DNA of 64,000 nt from Isoetes taiwanensis (lineage: Eukaryota > Streptophyta > Lycopodiopsida > Isoetales > Isoetaceae). Position 1 is the stretch's first letter. Each line of letters opens with the position of its first letter. The notes under the pieces were generated by a model. It had not been told where the DNA came from. It did not search any database and saw nothing but the letters and a program-made list of their open reading frames with translations. The translations under genes were made by a program, and so were the position numbers. This document shows positions 19,995 to 30,905 of this stretch, piece after piece. The stretch is taken from contig JAJEKV010000488.1 in the NCBI GenBank assembly GCA_021234155.1, positions 110,051 to 174,050 on the forward strand, in the 5' to 3' direction.

Positions 19995-22543
19995 TGTGAC
20001 GAGCCTGCCGAGTTGACCCTCCGGGCAACTCGGGATCTTGTCTACTTAAGGCTAGATTTGTGTACATGTGAATTCAGGTGAAGAATTAAATCTTCCTTTG
20101 CAATTAAAATCCACAGTTTAGGCTCAACAAGCAATCCCGGTTCATGCATTCAACATATTCACAAGCTTAATATATTCCAAGTTCTAATTTGGACAAATCA
20201 ATAGCGTAAATATTTACAATGTGTTATCAATATCCATATACAACAACACTTTGGCGAATCAACGCCGCTAGCTCTAGAACTCAAGCACGATTCGGCTACA
20301 TTGCCACCATCAACTTGACCGCCACCTTGCGGGTTCACGCGCACATGCACTCATGGGGTTAGTCCTCGTGACTAAGTGGGATCCCATACGCTGCTTTGCA
20401 TACATGGAAACACTCGGCCATCTTGGATAACAAGAACATAGTCAATTCAAACACAAGATTCTATGGTGCGAGTGCTAGACAATGACAAATAAGAAAATCA
20501 TAAGCATCGGGAGCAAAAATATAAAGTCAAAGTACCAAACAACATAGCAAGCTCGGGGATGGGAAGCTCACCCGCCTACAAGGGGCTCTATTAGAAGAGA
20601 AATGCCCGGCCAGCTCACATTCCGAGCCCGTTGGCCAGGAGTTGGTGGGGTGAACCTGGTATCGCGATACCCTTCCCGGCCCACGCCCGTGGAGGACCTC
20701 TTACCATGGAGTCCTGGGGAGGTGGCGATGCAACCTCTCCAGGGAAAGCTACTTTTGCTCGGGAGGAGGCCACGCCCGTGTCCCAGATAGATACAAAGAA
20801 CACGAGATGACATGAGAATGAGGAGCTACCTGTGCCACTCAACCGGAAGTCCGGAGCCAGGAGGTTCCAAGTACATACATAATATCAAGAACAAGTGGAA
20901 CAATTCAAAGACCATAACATGTGTGTTCATTAGAGAATTAGATCATACTCTTAGTTAGCTCCGCCGAGGGTTGCCCATACAACCCTAACCATGCCGATGT
21001 AGCTAAATCGATGATGAAAACCATAATGACTACTCAAAAGTTGATGTAGCGTGCTCAAAACCACCTGTAAGGTCGATGCAAGACTCACTTCGCCATATTA
21101 TTTACTTAGGCTCCCTTAGATATGGTTTCAAGGTTTTAATATTTAAAGTTCCACTTCTTAGCTAATGAATTTATTGAAACAAGTAATGCGGAGTCTCGTA
21201 ATTACATGCATACAGCCTTAAAATCGGCAGGGTCTTATGACCGCAACTGCTTGTAACTTCTGCCAACTAGTCCCTAGGCTACTCCAGTCTCCAGGAGCCA
21301 AGAATATCCCACTTTTAGGAGGTCTCAAATTATTACTCTTTAATTACACTTATTCTTTATTACATGTTTTTCTGAAGCAATACGATTTCTTACATATATT
21401 CCCATCACCTGCAACTTGCCAGGACTTACTTGGTGGCTTGATTCCATCATCTTATACTTCCCATATTTCCTTTCTTATATCCATGTATCCTAAAAATAAC
21501 AACTCGTTATGAGCAACAATTAGCAAATTCAAATATAGACAATTAACAAACAAAGAAGACCACAAAAGTTACAGCAGAGAAACCAAGAGAAACCAAGAGA
21601 AGACTCAGCCACTTTTGGCTATGATTTTGGGCATCGATCCTCTATATCAATGACCCACAGAGAAATCGGCCTGTTCCAGCCCCAAATCCGCTGATCCAAG
21701 TGGTTTCCAATCAAAAAAACATCCAGCAGCAACCAATAGATTGGGCTTCTGAAACAGATCCGGCAGCCCCCAATCTTGATCAAATCCTCCATAATCAGGT
21801 TTGTTATTGCTGCTAAAGCCTATCTTGATAGACCCATAAGAGATTCACATCATTCTATGGCAATTCTAAGTCATTCTGGGCTGTTTTGGGTGCTACTGTC
21901 ACCATCCAACAACTACTTCCAGCTCTAATTTCAGCCAAACAACTATTGCTTCTCCAATTTCGGCCCTTTAACAACCCAAATCGATGTGTTCCAGGTCATT
22001 TCCAAGAGTCTCAAGAAGATCCAGTTCCACATGTGACGATTTTGTTGCGATTTTGCTGCAGAATATAACCCTTCGTGCAGCCCATAGTTTTCCAATTAGG
22101 ATTAATTCAGGCCTCCTTTAAGCCTTATCCTAATACTTCTCATATCCACAAACCTCTCAATCACAACTCTTGTCATATGCAATTTGACTCTTAGCAGCCT
22201 ATGCAAGCCTCTATGCAAGCCTCAATTGAATCCTAAAAATTAGAATTCAAACCCCACCTGGAAAGGAAGAACAATTTGACGCCGTCTATGCAAGCTCTTG
22301 CCTCCAGATAGCCTCCTCCGGCTCCTCTGCAACTCAAATCCCTTCTGGAGCTCCTCTCTTGCAAAAACTCCTCACGTACCACCAACAAAAGCCCTCTTCT
22401 ACAATTTTTCTTTTTTTATAGTTTGCTTATGTGGATATTAGATATATGCCATGCATATATCCCAATGCATATATCCCAATCTATTAGACATATGCTTTAT
22501 GTGCAATACCAATGCTGGAGTCTTAGGGCCTAGGATCGTTACA
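19995..22543 (-). repeat. 3' LTR of the 6.6-kb element
   Basis: On the minus strand it starts TGTAACGATCCTAGGCCC at 22543 and ends ...GTCACA at 19995. The AT-rich half (21130-22540) is almost identical to the other LTR, including a fortuitous identical 91-codon frame. The GC-rich half (20550-20900) differs by many small indels. Confidence 0.95.
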
Positions 22544-22556
22544 ATCTCCCCTTCTA
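22544..22556 (-). other. Polypurine tract
   Basis: The minus strand reads TAGAAGGGGAGAT immediately before the 3' LTR start TGTAACG. This is the expected position and composition for plus-strand priming. Confidence 0.85.
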
Positions 22557-22559
22557 AAA

Positions 22560-24030
22560 TTCAACCCATGTCCTCATGGGTCGATCCTAGGAGCTGTCAT
22601 ACTTACTGACAATTTGCACTAGCAATCTAAAGCAAGATACACATACTGCTACAACAATGAGACAAAAGCAAAACCATCATGACCCTTACGGAATCACGAC
22701 GGCTTCTTGCGCTCTATCACGTGGAGCTTCTCATAATACACAACCATTTGGTGTTGCGGAAGATCCATCAACGCGGTAGCTCTAACTTCACCACTCTACC
22801 GCCTTCGCTCAATGATTCTATCGTCTCATACCCCATCTTTTCGTCAAAAGTGGCACTCCCTTTGATTCGGCGAGGTTCTCCACGGCCTCTGCCTCTACCT
22901 CAGATTGGATATCGATTGGATCGCTCCGGTCCCATGGCACTTCTATCTAATTTGTGAATCCATGGGCATTGAGGAGCTACGATCCTTCAATCTCTCATTT
23001 AAATCACGGGCAATTGTTTCTTGTGTGCATATTTGCCCTACAAGCGGAAACAACGCCCCTCTTCAAAATAATGTTATGGCCGCCTTTCCTCGATTTTGAG
23101 CCGTGGGGTAACTTACTACCTTCAATGGGCTGCTACTTGCCCGGTTCCTCATATTGTTGCTCAACCTCCCGCGGATGGACTAGCGGATGGCTCCCCTCCT
23201 AAATGATCGCGTCTTGGCCATACGAGCTCTCAAGCGGCCAAGAGGAAGGTGCACATAAATCTCTTTCTTTGGGTTTCTAATGTAGCTTTCTCACGCCAAC
23301 ATCTCTCGGCTTTTGGCAATCCGAACAACCTCCTCAAGGTCCTTATAAGCAACTCGACGACATGAGACTCTTGATATCCACATGAAGGCCCTTCACAAAT
23401 CTAGAACCGGCTTGACTTTATCCATAGCGGGACAATGAGGCTGCAACCTTCTAAACCTTTCATTATAATCACGCATCTTGTCTTAAAAATCATACACAAT
23501 CGAAGAACTCGTTCATCTTCTCAACCTTGTACCACGGAGGTGTGAAATGACCCTCAAAAGCGGTCTTAAAATCAGCCCATGTAGCCCATCTTTGGAGTCT
23601 TTCCCGGATCAATCGGGCATGTCTCCCACCAAACTCTTGCGAAACCTCCTAACATCACTCGAAAGCAAGCAAAGCCTTCACGCGAATCCACGCGGCTTTG
23701 ATCAAATCAAAATAAAATTCTACCCCACGGAGCCGGGCATCGGCATCATCCCTGTTGTGTTCTCACCATGAACACTTCTCTTTGGTGTCCTTTAACACCT
23801 TATCAATGGCTTTCTCGGCCTCACTCTTCATTCGCGATGCACTCTGCCGCAAGGCTTCTTGTCAATAGCTTGCGGGGATACTAGTTACATCCGAGCTCCA
23901 TCGGCTCCATCTCCCCTCGCACTACTAGCACCACCAAAGATCCATGATCTCTTACTAGTCGCACATAGACAATGGAAACATTAACAACCCACTTCAAGAG
24001 CATGAACCATTCTCAACTCCCACTAAGATC
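22560..24030 (-). pseudogene. Degenerate gag with zinc knuckle
   Basis: Retroelement capsid/nucleocapsid. A minus-strand frame in 23640-23480 reads RLIRERLQRWATWADFKTAF and EGHFTPPWYKVEKMNEFF, a typical retrotrans_gag pattern. A shifted frame then gives DYNERFRRLQPHCPAMDKVK at about 23470-23410. The knuckle at 23054-23010 reads CFRC-RANM-H-TRNN-C if one extra T is discounted. Several frameshifts and stops make it non-functional as read. The 22560-23000 part has no recognised domain, and no pol follows. Confidence 0.75.
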
Positions 24031-24036
24031 CAACAT

Positions 24037-24047
24037 GCTCGATACCA
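24037..24047 (-). other. Primer-binding site, tRNA-iMet type
   Basis: The minus strand reads TGGTATCGAGC. It matches TGGTATCAGAGC except for one missing A, the same omission as at 58204 and 7538. Confidence 0.85.
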
Positions 24048-24049
24048 AT

Positions 24050-26622
24050 TGTGGATTTAGCTGCTTGGAGTTGACCCTCCGAACAACTCGGGATCTTGTC
24101 TACTTAAGGCTAGATTTGTGTACATGTGAATTGGTGAAGAATTAAATCTTCCTTTGCAATTAAAATCCACAGTTTAGGCTCAACAAGCAATCCTGGTTCA
24201 TGCATTCAACATATTCACAAGCTTAATATATTCCAAGTTCTAACTGGACAAATCAATAGCGTAAATATTTACAATGTGTTATCAATATCCATATACAACA
24301 ACACTGAGCGAATCGTAAATCGCTAGCTCTAGAACTCAAGCACGATTCCCGGCTACATTGCCACCATCAACTTGACCGCCACCTTGCGGGTTCACTGCAC
24401 ATGCACTCACTGGGGTTAGTCCTCGTGACTAAGTGGGGATCCCATAGCTGCTGCTGCATACATGGAAACACTCGGCCATCTTGGATAACAAGAACATAGT
24501 CAATTCAAACACAAGATTCTATGGTGCAGTGCTAGACAATGACAAATAAGAAAATCATAAGCATCAGGAGCAAAATATAAAGTCAAAGTACCAAAACAAC
24601 ATAGCAAGCTCGGGATTAGGGAAGCTCGGCCACCTACAAGCAGCTCATTTAGAGAGAAATGCCCGCCACTCACATTCCGAGCCCCCGTTGGCATGAGTTG
24701 GTGGGGGTGAACCTCGTAGCAAGATACCCTTCCCACCCCACGCCCGGCCCATTTGGAGGACCTCTTACCATGGAGTCACAGGAGGTGACGACAACCTCAC
24801 CGGAAGCTACGCCTGAGGAGGAGGCCACGCCAGGTCACAGAAAGCATAGATACAAAGAACACGGATGACATGAGAATGTAGGAGCTACCCAAAAGCCACC
24901 TAACCGGAAGTCAGGCCCCGAGGTTCCAAGTACATACATAATATCAAGAACAACAAATTGGAACAATTCAAAGACCATAACATGTGTGTTCATTAGAGAA
25001 TTTACTATAAATGTGCATAGATCATACTCTTAGCTCTTGTCGAGGTTGCCCATACAACCTAACCATGCCGATGTAGCTAAATCGATGATGAAAACCATAA
25101 TGACTACTCAAAAGTTGATGTAGCGTGCTCAAACCACCTTCAGTAAGGTCGACATAAAAGACTCACTTCGCCATATTATTTACTTAGGCTCCCTTAGATA
25201 TGGTTTCAAGGTTTTAATATTTAAAGTTCCACTTCTTAGCTAATGAATTTATTGAAACAAGTAATGCGGAGTCTCGTAATTACATGCATACAGCTTTAAA
25301 ATCGGCAGGGTCTTATGACCGCAACTGCTTGTAACTTCTGCCAACTAGTCCCTAGGCTACTCCAGTCTCCAGGAGCCAAGAATATCCCACTTTTAGGAGG
25401 TCTCAAATTATTACTCTTTAATTACACTTATTCTTTATTACATGTTTTTCTGAAGCAATACGATTTCTTACATATATTCCCATCACCTGCAACTTGCCAG
25501 GACTTACTTGGTGGCTTGATTCCATCATCTTATACTTCCCATATTTCCTTTCTTATATCCATGTATCCTAAAAATAACAACTCGTTATGAGCAACAATTA
25601 GCAAATTCAAATATAGACAATTAACAAACAAAGAAGACCACAAAAGTTACAGCAGAGAAACCAAGAGAAACCAAGAGAAGACTCAGCCACTTTTGGCTAT
25701 GATTTTGGGCATCGATCCTCTCTATATCAATGACCCACAGAGAAATCGGCCTGTTCCAGCTCCAAATCTGCTGATCCAAGTGGTTTCCAATCAAAAAAAC
25801 ATCCAGCAGCAACCAATAGATTGGGCTTCTGAAACAGATCCGGCAGCCCCCAATCTTGATCAAATCCTCCATAATCAGGTTCGTTATTGCTGCTAAAGCC
25901 TATCTTGATAGACCCATAAGAGATTCACATCATTCTATGGCAATTCTAAGTCATTCTAGGCTGTTTTTGGGTGCTACTGTCACCATCCAACAACTACTTC
26001 CAGCTCTAATGTCAGCCAAACAACTATTGCTTCTCCAATTTCGGCCCTTTAACAACCCAAATCGATGTGTTCCAGGTCATTTCCAAGAGTCTCAAGAAGA
26101 TCCAGTTCCACATCTGACGATTTTGTTGCGATTTTGTTGCAGAATATAACCCTTCGTGCAGCCCATAGTTTTCCAATTAGGATTAATTCAGGCCTCCTTT
26201 AATCCTTATCCTAATACTTCTCATATCCACAAACCTCTCAATCACAGCTCTTGTCATATGCAATTTGACTCTTAGCAGCCTATGCAAGCCTCTATGCAAG
26301 CCTCAATTGAATCCTAAAAATTAGAATTTAAACCCCACCTGGAAAGGAAGAACAATTTGACGCCGTCTATGCAAGCTCTTGCCTCCAGATAGCCTCCTCC
26401 GGCTCCTCTGCAACTCAAATCCTTCTGAGCTCCTCTCTTGCAAAAACTCCTCACGTACCACCAACAAAAGCCCTCTTCTACAATTTTTTTCTTTTTATAG
26501 TTTGCTTATGTGGATATTAGATATATGCCATGCATATATCCCAATGCATATATCCCAATCTATTAGACATATGCTTTATGTGCAATACCAATGCTGGAGT
26601 CTTAGGGCCTAGGATCGTTACA
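24050..26622 (-). repeat. 5' LTR of the 6.6-kb element
   Basis: Pairs with 19995-22543. It ends in ATCCACA at 24050, two bases from the PBS. Together with the matched TSD this fixes both boundaries. Confidence 0.95.
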
Positions 26623-27219
26623 ATAAAGAAGGTCTGTGAAGAGGAATTTTGAATATCTGAGAAAGCAGAACTGGAGTAAGCAAAATGGTGGTCTAATCGA
26701 CCGTGGTGGGCGATCCTTCCGGGTGTTGATCATATGAGCGCACAAACCGCCCGCGATTGCCGGGATTTGGTGCAGGAGGTCCCGCTTTGGAGAATTCATA
26801 AAGCCCATGGCGCCCCGCCATCGCAGACGACTTGGACACGCTTAGGGCATCTCGAAAGGTGGGTGTTGAGAAAGTCACAGACTCAAAAGAGCCGGATCCC
26901 ATGGGAGAAGCTTGAAGTTGAGGGAATTTGGGTGTAGCGACCATGGCGTAAGAGCGCCCGAAAGTAAGCGGAAGAGCGGACGCGGAGAAGCCGAGGATGG
27001 AGAGCGTAAGATCTAAAACGAAGAAGGATGAAAAGTTTTTAGGGCACACATCTGTGGCGAAGGGGCGTGTTGTCAAGAACCGTGGATTGTGCCAGGTGGC
27101 AACAGATCCGAAGGAGACGATTAAGAGGCAAAAATGTGGCTAAGTCCCCACAGTTAAGGGAGAAGCGATGAACGGTGGAGATGAGACGTAAAGGAACGAT
27201 CGGATGTGACAGCTGGCGA
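26623..27219 (-). pseudogene. 5' fragment of retrotransposon third ORF
   Basis: The minus-strand ATG at 26944 starts MVATPKFPQLQASPMGSGSF. Downstream, in another frame, are PAPNPG and TTILLTPVLLSQIFKIPLH. The homologue at 49139 starts MAAPRFSTLQASAP and has FDGTTISLTQHLISEVFHIP. The '...I.LT..LISE.F.IP' segment resembles plant-mobile-type domains found as accessory ORFs after pol in Tat/Athila-like Ty3 elements; that assignment is by resemblance only. The frame is cut by the LTR element at 26622. Confidence 0.65.
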
Positions 27220-27889
27220 AGGTACAAACATTAATGTCCGACGGGCGTGAAAGGAAGGAATGTCATTTAACACTGGCAACTCGAAGTGGGATATCATAAA
27301 AAAGAAGTGTCAGAAGGTACCATGGCTAGATATGCGGCGGGAGAAAAGATTCTGGATTTAGAAGGAGTCTTGCATTGCAACCACGTTAGCAATGTGCGGA
27401 TTGGTCCACGTCAACAGAGTTCCAAGCGGTTGGGCTATATAAGATGAGGAGTGGTCGAAGCTGAGACACCAGTTCGAGACCATGGACGATTTAATGCACT
27501 ATGCCCCCGGTGTCGGGGAATGGATCACCAGAAAATGAACGCGATGGACCGGAAATGCCGCAAACGCGGCATCCGGATGGGGCCGGTGGGTGTAAATGCA
27601 ATGGAGCACCCTCGACCCCAAGACCACTCCTATCGAGGTGGTAATTCATCTGCGCTGGGAGCCAGAGCACTGCCGCTATCTGGTGCTCTGCATCACCTCT
27701 GCTCCAAACCTGGAGTAGAGGGTCTTTTAACTTAGGATTTTGTAAATAGGGCTCTGCCCATAGCGGATATATATGGGCAATGCCCACCTTTTGTATTTCG
27801 CCACTAATATAATATAAATATGCCGCTTTAGTCACTATCTGTGGAGTCGGAATTTTGTTGTTGATCATGTGTACGAACACTTGTATCTT
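27220..27889. other. Spacer between pol and third ORF
   Basis: Non-coding, homologous in order to 49430-50100: GAAGTGGGATATCATAAAA, GTCAGAAGGTACCAT, GATTGGTCCACG, the TATA box, the CCTCTGCTCC hairpin, then GCCCATAGCGG. Conserved blocks and retained spacing suggest a regulatory or antisense-transcript region. Confidence 0.6.
27435..27443 (+). promoter_or_regulatory. Antisense TATA box between pol and third ORF (copy 1)
   Basis: GGCTATATAAG on the plus strand, opposite to the element's coding direction. It is conserved at 49644-49653 in the second copy, within an otherwise well-diverged spacer. It is followed by a conserved inverted repeat (CCTCTGCTCC...GGAGTAGAGG, 27697-27722). Confidence 0.55.
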
Positions 27890-27899
27890 CTGTATGAAA

Positions 27900-29072
27900 T
27901 TGTTTTAGGCGAAAACCATTAATTCGGTGTAGGTAATGGAGTGCCATCTAACTCGGCCCGACTTGAAAACACCGGGTTGAACAACTTGAATAATTTGGTA
28001 AGGACCAAGCCACTTTTTTAATTATAACTTTCCCGGAAAAATTTTTGTAACGAGAATCATAAAGCAAAACCAAATCACCTTCTTTAAAAGTTTTGGTCTT
28101 CAGATGTTTGTCATGCAAGGATTTCCAGAATCGCTAGCCATGAAGAACCGAATATAAGCATCTCGCCTAAGTTCATCCAACGTTTCAAGTTGGTAAACTC
28201 GTTCTTGAAGAGCTGCGGTGGATTACATGTGGTAGCAAGCTGGAAACGGCGAAGTGTCGGAAGAACATATTCAAACGGCATCAAAGCTTCTTGACCATCA
28301 ACCAACTTAAAAGGAGTATGACCCAAGAGCAATCTTGAAAACAACAGCTTATAAGCCCAAAGAAAAGAGGGTAACTTTTTCTTGCCAATCCGTTATGAGA
28401 GGCATCTGATTTTCTTCAAAATAGTGATGAGAGTCTTGTTGGTGCTTTCACCAAACCATTCCCTTTGAGGATAGTAAGGTGTGCTTTTTGGCGGTGATGT
28501 ATGTGCGATAATCCGTGACTCCTTTGAGGGTGTGATTAACAAAGTGAACTCCACAATCAACGACAAGTTCCGCGGGGACAGCCAAAAATGGCGTGATGAT
28601 GTGTGTGTGTTAACCTTGGCGGGTTTTGTCGCAGATTGTCTGGAAGTGCACAAGCCTCAGCCTATTTGGTAGCTTAATCGGTGATGACCCGGAGAATGTG
28701 CGGCACGGGTGTGTCTCGGCGGGAGGATCCATGGGCCCCACAAAGTCCATTCCCATTTGGCCGAAAAGGAAGTGGCGTATTTTACCCGGCGCCAATCCGG
28801 AGCGCTTCACGGCCGCGGGCCGACCCACACACCACATTTATCACAATGGCGGGCGGTGGCGTGGCATCCTTGAAGAGCATGGGCCGTAAATAGCCGGGAG
28901 AAGGATTTTGGCGTGCCATGGTGTCACCGTGGAAATGACTACCACCAAGCCCCTCATGGGCTTGTCGAACGATATCGGGCACTTTATGAGGAAGAACACA
29001 AATACCGAGGACCATATCCTTGCCGCGCTTTGTACAGATGGCCCACAACCATGGTGTAGTCACGGACCTCAT
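27900..29072 (-). pseudogene. Integrase, copy 1
   Basis: Inserts the element's cDNA. It has a zinc-binding region (CVLPHKVPDIVRQAHEGLGG, 29000-28930), a core MGMDFVGPMDPP with the first catalytic Asp (about 28760), WFGESTNKTL with the Glu (about 28450) and a C-terminal tail (TPFKLVDGQEALMPFEYVLP, 28310-28250). The pieces are in different frames. Copy 2 at 50140-51407 is the parallel gene. Confidence 0.88.
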
Positions 29073-29760
29073 GGAGAAACCGACGCTGACGGATCGAAGT
29101 TTGTCGAGAAGGATCTTCGAGGGAAGAGCACCCAGTGAGAAGAAGATACCGAAAAGTTATGGAACCAATGGGCGCGGGCTGATCAAAAACAATTGTGGCG
29201 TTAGGAAAGGCATCCGAGACACCCGTGGAGGGATCATCGCAGAATGCGTGAGAGATAATATGGGACAACATGAGATTTGCCACCTTTATGAACGATTTCA
29301 AAGGAGCAAATTTTTGCAGAAGAAGGGCCCAACGAGCAATCCTCGCCTGCGGCGTGGACTTGTTGATCAAATAGAGAAGAGCCCCGATGATCAACAAAGA
29401 ACTTGATCCGACCGCCAACAAATAATGACGGAAGCATTGGACACAAAAAATTAAACCCAAGGCCTCCCTTTCTGGCAAAGAGTAGTTGCGCCAAAGAAGA
29501 TTGAGTTTTCTGCTGGCATAACGGTTGGGTTTATCTGTATGCGCATCATATGCTTGAGAGAGAACAACACCAATAGCAAATGCGGAGCATCGACATGAAC
29601 ATGGAAGGGCTTGTCCCATTGAGGCGGAACAAGCACGGGGCCCGAAAAGCAAGAGCTTCAATGTTGGAAAGCAAAGATCCGCCGGGAATTCTAAGCCCTG
29701 TGGATTCACCACCCGTGAGTTTATGAATGGGATCAGCAATAGCTGCAAGTCCAGGAATGA
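28984..29760 (-). pseudogene. RNase H domain, copy 1
   Basis: A 254-codon open stretch on the minus strand. FAIGVVLSQAYDAHTDKPNR, YSLPEREALGLIFCVQCFRH and APLKSFIKVANLMLSHIISH correspond to the Ty3 RNase H/connection region, and an alternate frame carries PFHVHVD. It continues into the integrase linker. It is the longest intact piece of this pol copy. Confidence 0.88.
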
Positions 29761-29799
29761 AGGTGGAATAGTAATTTACCTTGCCCAGGAAAGAATGTG

Positions 29800-30893
29800 T
29801 CTCTTTCCTGGGCAAGGTGACGTGATACCTTCTTTACTGACCACATGTCCTAACAGAACACCAGAGGTGACGCAGAAGGTGCATTTCTCAGGATTTAGAC
29901 TAATACCGACTCATCACATTTCCGAAAAGACGAGCTCTAACTTGTCCAGTGGATCATCCATGGAACCGTAGGGCTGAAAAGTCATCTTGAAAGATCTCGA
30001 GAAAGGGTTTCTCCTTCATATAATCGCGGAAAAACCGAGAGCATGATGCGCTGAAACGTGGATGGAGAGTTGGATAAACCAAAAGGAACCACCTTGTAGG
30101 CAAAAGTGCCCCACGGGGTGGTAAAGGTAGTCTTGAGTTGATCTGCCTCTTTGATTGAAATTTGATTGTAGCCTGAAAAACCATCCATGAAGGAGTACAT
30201 TTCATGACTAGCAACCTCTTCCAACCACGTCCGTGGAAGGAAGCGGGGAAGTGATCACGCCCGCGGGCTCTGATTGAGTTTGCGATAGTCCACGCAGACG
30301 CTGGATCTTACCGCTGTGTTTGAGAGCAATGACGATGGGGCTCACCCATTCTAATGTTTGACCTCATAAATCAAGCCGGCAGCTAGGAGTTTATCAATTT
30401 CGGCCTTGACACGGTCCTGCATGGGGTTGAGCCGTAGATCGTCGTTGCTAGACAGGACATGCATCCGGGTTTGGTAGGAATAGTGAGTTCCCCCAATTCT
30501 TTGTTGATACCCTCAAGATCTTTATAGCTCCGGGCAAAAAATGTGTTTGAATTTTTTTGAAGCAGTGAGGGGCGGCGCCGATAGGTGGTCGGGGAGATTT
30601 GCGGCAAAGAAGGGACGGGCTGATTATTGCCTACGTCCACAATCTCCACCTCCGGAGTCTGAATGTGTGGAACAACTTCCGTGTCTTGAACAACATGAGC
30701 AGGAGGTTGAAACATGACGGGATGAGCTGCATTTTGTGTGGTGAAGAAAAGGTTCTTCGAAGCGCCATCTAGTTGGGGGTTGCTTCATGACAAAGATGGA
30801 CATCCACCGTTTCGAGGAAGGAATGCGATTGGTAAGGGAAAAATGGTCAAGTCTTTGGATGCGATTGCAAGGAGCCAAGTAAGGGTCGAGCAT
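29800..30893 (-). pseudogene. Reverse transcriptase, copy 1
   Basis: An N-terminal stretch contains INKELGELTIPTKPG. The palm reads MYSFMDGFSGYNQISIKEAD, then TTPWGTFAYKVVPFGLSNSP and FLEIFQDDFSA, with the catalytic FQDD at about 29990-29979. The thumb FLGKVNYYSTFIPGLAAIAD lies at about 29800-29740. Frames shift between palm and thumb. F-x-DD-F is typical of non-chromovirus Ty3 elements with a '...DDF.VYG' motif. Confidence 0.9.
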
Positions 30894-30905
30894 CGCAGCC
30901 CAAAT

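Larger units (their letters stand above)
19995..26622 (-). mobile_element. Non-autonomous Ty3-like LTR retrotransposon, 6.6 kb, TSD ATAAA
   Basis: Two near-identical ~2.55-kb LTRs flank only 1.5 kb of internal sequence. The 5-bp duplication ATAAA is at 19990-19994 and 26623-26627. PBS (24047-24037), gag remnant and polypurine tract (22556-22544) are in proper order on the minus strand. No protease, RT or integrase is present, so it would need enzymes in trans. It sits inside the third ORF of an older Ty3 element. Confidence 0.95.
27890..30905 (-). mobile_element. Ty3 pol region, copy 1 (RT to integrase)
   Basis: The minus strand holds, from right to left, pre-RT linker (30893-30383), RT (30320-29800), RNase H (29760-29230) and integrase (29070-27900). 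It lacks gag and protease. Its right end meets a satellite array at a TCTAG repeat. It belongs to the same family as 45654-56629 and 35047-37256. The downstream third ORF is split among 26623-26944, 19344-19994 and 9062-9280. Confidence 0.92.

Noticed and set aside
21237-21512. 91-codon frame, identical at 25315-25590, as a conserved gene
   Set aside because: Both lie at the same place in the two LTRs of one element, so identity reflects LTR duplication, not protein conservation.
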